This document shows positions 47,831 to 49,158 of a stretch of DNA of 49,158 bases, piece after piece. The stretch is from NCBI GenBank assembly GCA_944386455.1, contig CALXBC010000017.1, forward strand, positions 1 through 49,158, read 5' to 3'. Source of the stretch: an uncultured Clostridia bacterium (lineage in GTDB: Bacteria; Bacillota; Clostridia; Oscillospirales; Ruminococcaceae). Below the pieces are notes generated by a model, which saw only the letters and a list, made by a program, of their open reading frames with translations, searched no databases and was not told where the DNA came from. The position numbers were made by a program, and so were the translations under genes. How positions within the stretch are numbered: the stretch's first letter is position 1; each line of letters begins with the position of its first letter.

Positions 47831-48799
47831 ATGTGTTTGTCTTTTCCCTACCCTGACAGCAATAAGCGCTATCACACGTTAAACGACTACTATCGTCACA
47901 AATTTCACGCCAAGGTCTTTAAGGTGCCGCTCAACGCCGGCTTCACCTGCCCGAACCGGGACGGCAGCAAGGGAACGGGCGGCTGTACTTACTGCTCTGA
48001 ACAAGGCAGCGGAGATTTCGCAGGCAATCCTGCTGAATCTCTTGTAACTCAATTTGAAAAGGTACGGGATCTGCAGCTTCAAAAATGGCCTGACGCATAC
48101 TATATTCCTTATTTCCAGGCTTTTACCAACACCTACGCTCCCGTCGGCGTACTGCGCTCCTGTTTTGAACCGGTGCTGGCGCTGGACAAGGTGGTCGGCC
48201 TGAATATTGCGACACGGGCAGATTGTTTGCCGGACGACGTGCTGGAATATCTGACCGAACTGAACAGCCGTACCTGTCTGACAGTAGAGCTGGGACTTCA
48301 GACGATCCACGATCAGACTGCACAGGCAATCAACCGCTGTCATAGTTATGCGGAGTTTTTAGATGGCTTTGAAAAGCTGAAAAAGCATAGCATTCCTGTT
48401 TGCGTCCACCTTATCGACGGCCTGCCCGGGGAGACCCGGGAGATGATGCTGGAGACTGCACAGGCTGTCGGTGCGCTCCGCCCTCACAGCGTCAAGCTGC
48501 ATCTGCTCCATGTGTTAAAAGGCACGCCGATGGCTGCGGATTATCTGGCGGGAAAATTTGATGTCTTGTCCCTCGCTGAGTATGTCAGTATTGTATGTGA
48601 CCAGCTTGAACTGCTTCCGCCGGAGATTGTGATCCAGCGGATCACCGGGGACGGTGCCAGGGACAGTCTGATTGCACCGCAGTGGAGTCTAAAAAAATTC
48701 GTGGTTATGAACGAAATCGACAAGGAACTGAAACGCCGCAATTCCAGACAAGGAGAAAAACAGTCCGATAGTTTTGTCACTGTCAAACAAGGGCGTTAA
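47831..48799 (+). CDS. TIGR01212-family (YhcC-like) radical SAM protein
   Basis: A 322-residue radical S-adenosylmethionine enzyme. The iron-sulfur cluster motif CPNRDGSKGTGGCTYC shows the longer Cys-x9-Cys... spacing characteristic of TIGR01212 (CxxxxxxxxxxxCxxC), rather than the usual CxxxCxxC. The pattern GLNIATRADCLPDDVLEYL and HLLHVLKGTPMA follows as in YhcC. The family belongs to the Elp3-like radical SAM group and its substrate is unknown; it is widespread and usually housekeeping-like. AGTGAGATGATCAGAT gives a weak SD before ATG 47831. A hairpin lies shortly after the stop (48811-48839). Confidence 0.9.
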   Translation: MCLSFPYPDSNKRYHTLNDYYRHKFHAKVFKVPLNAGFTCPNRDGSKGTGGCTYCSEQGSGDFAGNPAESLVTQFEKVRDLQLQKWPDAYYIPYFQAFTNTYAPVGVLRSCFEPVLALDKVVGLNIATRADCLPDDVLEYLTELNSRTCLTVELGLQTIHDQTAQAINRCHSYAEFLDGFEKLKKHSIPVCVHLIDGLPGETREMMLETAQAVGALRPHSVKLHLLHVLKGTPMAADYLAGKFDVLSLAEYVSIVCDQLELLPPEIVIQRITGDGARDSLIAPQWSLKKFVVMNEIDKELKRRNSRQGEKQSDSFVTVKQGR

Positions 48800-48810
48800 G
48801 ATCTGGAGAA

Positions 48811-48839
48811 AAAATATCTCTCAGCGAAAGCGATATTTT
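48811..48839 (+). terminator. Possible terminator after the radical SAM gene
   Basis: AAAATATC (48811-48818) pairs with GATATTTT (48832-48839), with an inner GCGAAAGC loop. The stem is AT-rich and short, so it may only be a weak terminator. Confidence 0.4.
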
Positions 48840-48979
48840 CTACACACATGACTCCATGCAGATAGAGTTAAATTCCATCCAGTCCTTCTTCAGACAGACG
48901 ATTCATTGATCAAAAAATGTTTCGGAAATATCGGGCAGCACCACCGCAATTGTCTTCAGCATTAAAATGACATAAAATA

Positions 48980-49015
48980 AAAGAAGCCGACTGTTCTGTA
49001 ACAATCGACTTCTTT
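48980..49015 (-). terminator. Terminator of the minus-strand gene at the right edge
   Basis: 48980-48995 and 49000-49015 form a 16-base stem that on the minus strand has only two G-U pairs and is followed by TTTTATTTTATG. It lies about 20 bp past the stop of the edge gene. Confidence 0.75.
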
Positions 49016-49035
49016 CAACATTGGGTTTAGGTTAA

Positions 49036-49158
49036 TCACTCTTTATCACTCCTTTTATCAAAATGAATTGCACTAAGTCCAAATCTTCTGATTGCCATAG
49101 CGTTACAAATAAGGGCAAACATTCTCGGAGGTATCAGCTGTGTGTCTGCGAGGTCGCT
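49036..49158 (-). CDS. C-terminal end of an unidentified protein (partial)
   Basis: The last 40 codons of a minus-strand frame enter from the right edge and stop at TGA (49036-49038). The visible end reads LADTQLIPPRMFALICNAMA and later RRFGLSAIHFDKRSDKE. I do not recognise the family. The frame is open to the window edge, and a good minus-strand terminator follows it, which supports it being a real gene end. The N-terminus is outside the window. Confidence 0.5.
   Translation of the reverse strand, partial: SDLADTQLIPPRMFALICNAMAIRRFGLSAIHFDKRSDKE

Noticed and set aside
48900-48970. Minus-strand peptide resembling the start of a LacI-family sensor domain (IAVVLPDIS...FFDQ)
   Set aside because: Only 19 codons, stopped by TGA, with no helix-turn-helix on either side; too short to support a regulator remnant.

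Overview
The window looks like a chromosome segment of a spore-forming, Gram-positive anaerobe of the class Clostridia, probably an Oscillospirales/Ruminococcaceae-type gut bacterium. The clues are SpoIIE with a Spo0A-box-like promoter, a pyruvate kinase with the extra C-terminal PEP-utiliser domain, many TTG/GTG starts behind strong Shine-Dalgarno (SD) sites, consensus SigA promoters, a sortase-like tail on a surface protein and a Bce-type peptide-resistance module. No species is claimed.

Layout. (1) 1-4.3 kb is a graveyard of mobile DNA. It holds the right end of an IS3-family element that cuts a pfkB-type kinase, a URO-D-like protein, a hairpin cluster, an IS256 transposase stub, a DUF4375 gene with an internal amber codon, a frameshifted DnaB-like helicase, an Ada-type zinc-binding protein, a 24-bp inverted repeat and the last ~40 residues of a tyrosine integrase. 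(2) 4.3-5.4 kb is a two-gene zinc-ribbon membrane operon. (3) 5.75-6.04 kb carries a compact convergent pair of consensus promoters: one drives a 24-residue hydrophobic peptide with a lysine-rich tail, the other an antisense RNA over its 3' end. I read this as an unannotated type I toxin-antitoxin locus, the most novel item here. (4) 6.2-8.8 kb has an orphan FecE-like ATPase and a phenylacetate-CoA ligase/ACT pair, followed by a 260-bp element with perfect 33-bp terminal inverted repeats. (5) 9.1-13.6 kb (minus strand) has an amino-acid binding lipoprotein and a GntR/ATPase/permease (Ytr-like) operon. (6) Pyruvate kinase lies at 13.9-15.6 kb.

(7) 15.8-31.3 kb is one long plus-strand operon between a consensus promoter and a bidirectional terminator. 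It encodes a nearly complete legionaminic-acid-type nonulosonate pathway (LegB, LegC, PtmE-like nucleotidyltransferase, NeuD/LegH-like acetyltransferase, LegI, LegG, LegF), glycosyltransferases, a Wzy-like polymerase, a Wzx-like flippase and two Gfo/Idh/MocA oxidoreductases. The likely product is a nonulosonate-containing surface polysaccharide. No priming glycosyltransferase or chain-length regulator is inside it. Translation-level oddities occur at legC (a hairpin between SD and start) and at the polymerase (a slippery A-run just after an out-of-frame, SD-equipped start).

(8) 31.4-33.5 kb (minus) is a secreted, duplicated beta-helix/Big_2 wall protein with a long leader containing an early intrinsic terminator. 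(9) SpoIIE (minus), then a complete Bce-like two-component/ABC module (36.1-40.9 kb). (10) An XRE regulator, a GtrB-like glycosyltransferase, a histidine phosphatase, a membrane protein, proB-proA, a single-pass membrane protein and a TIGR01212 radical SAM protein complete the window, with the C-terminus of an unidentified minus-strand gene at the right edge.
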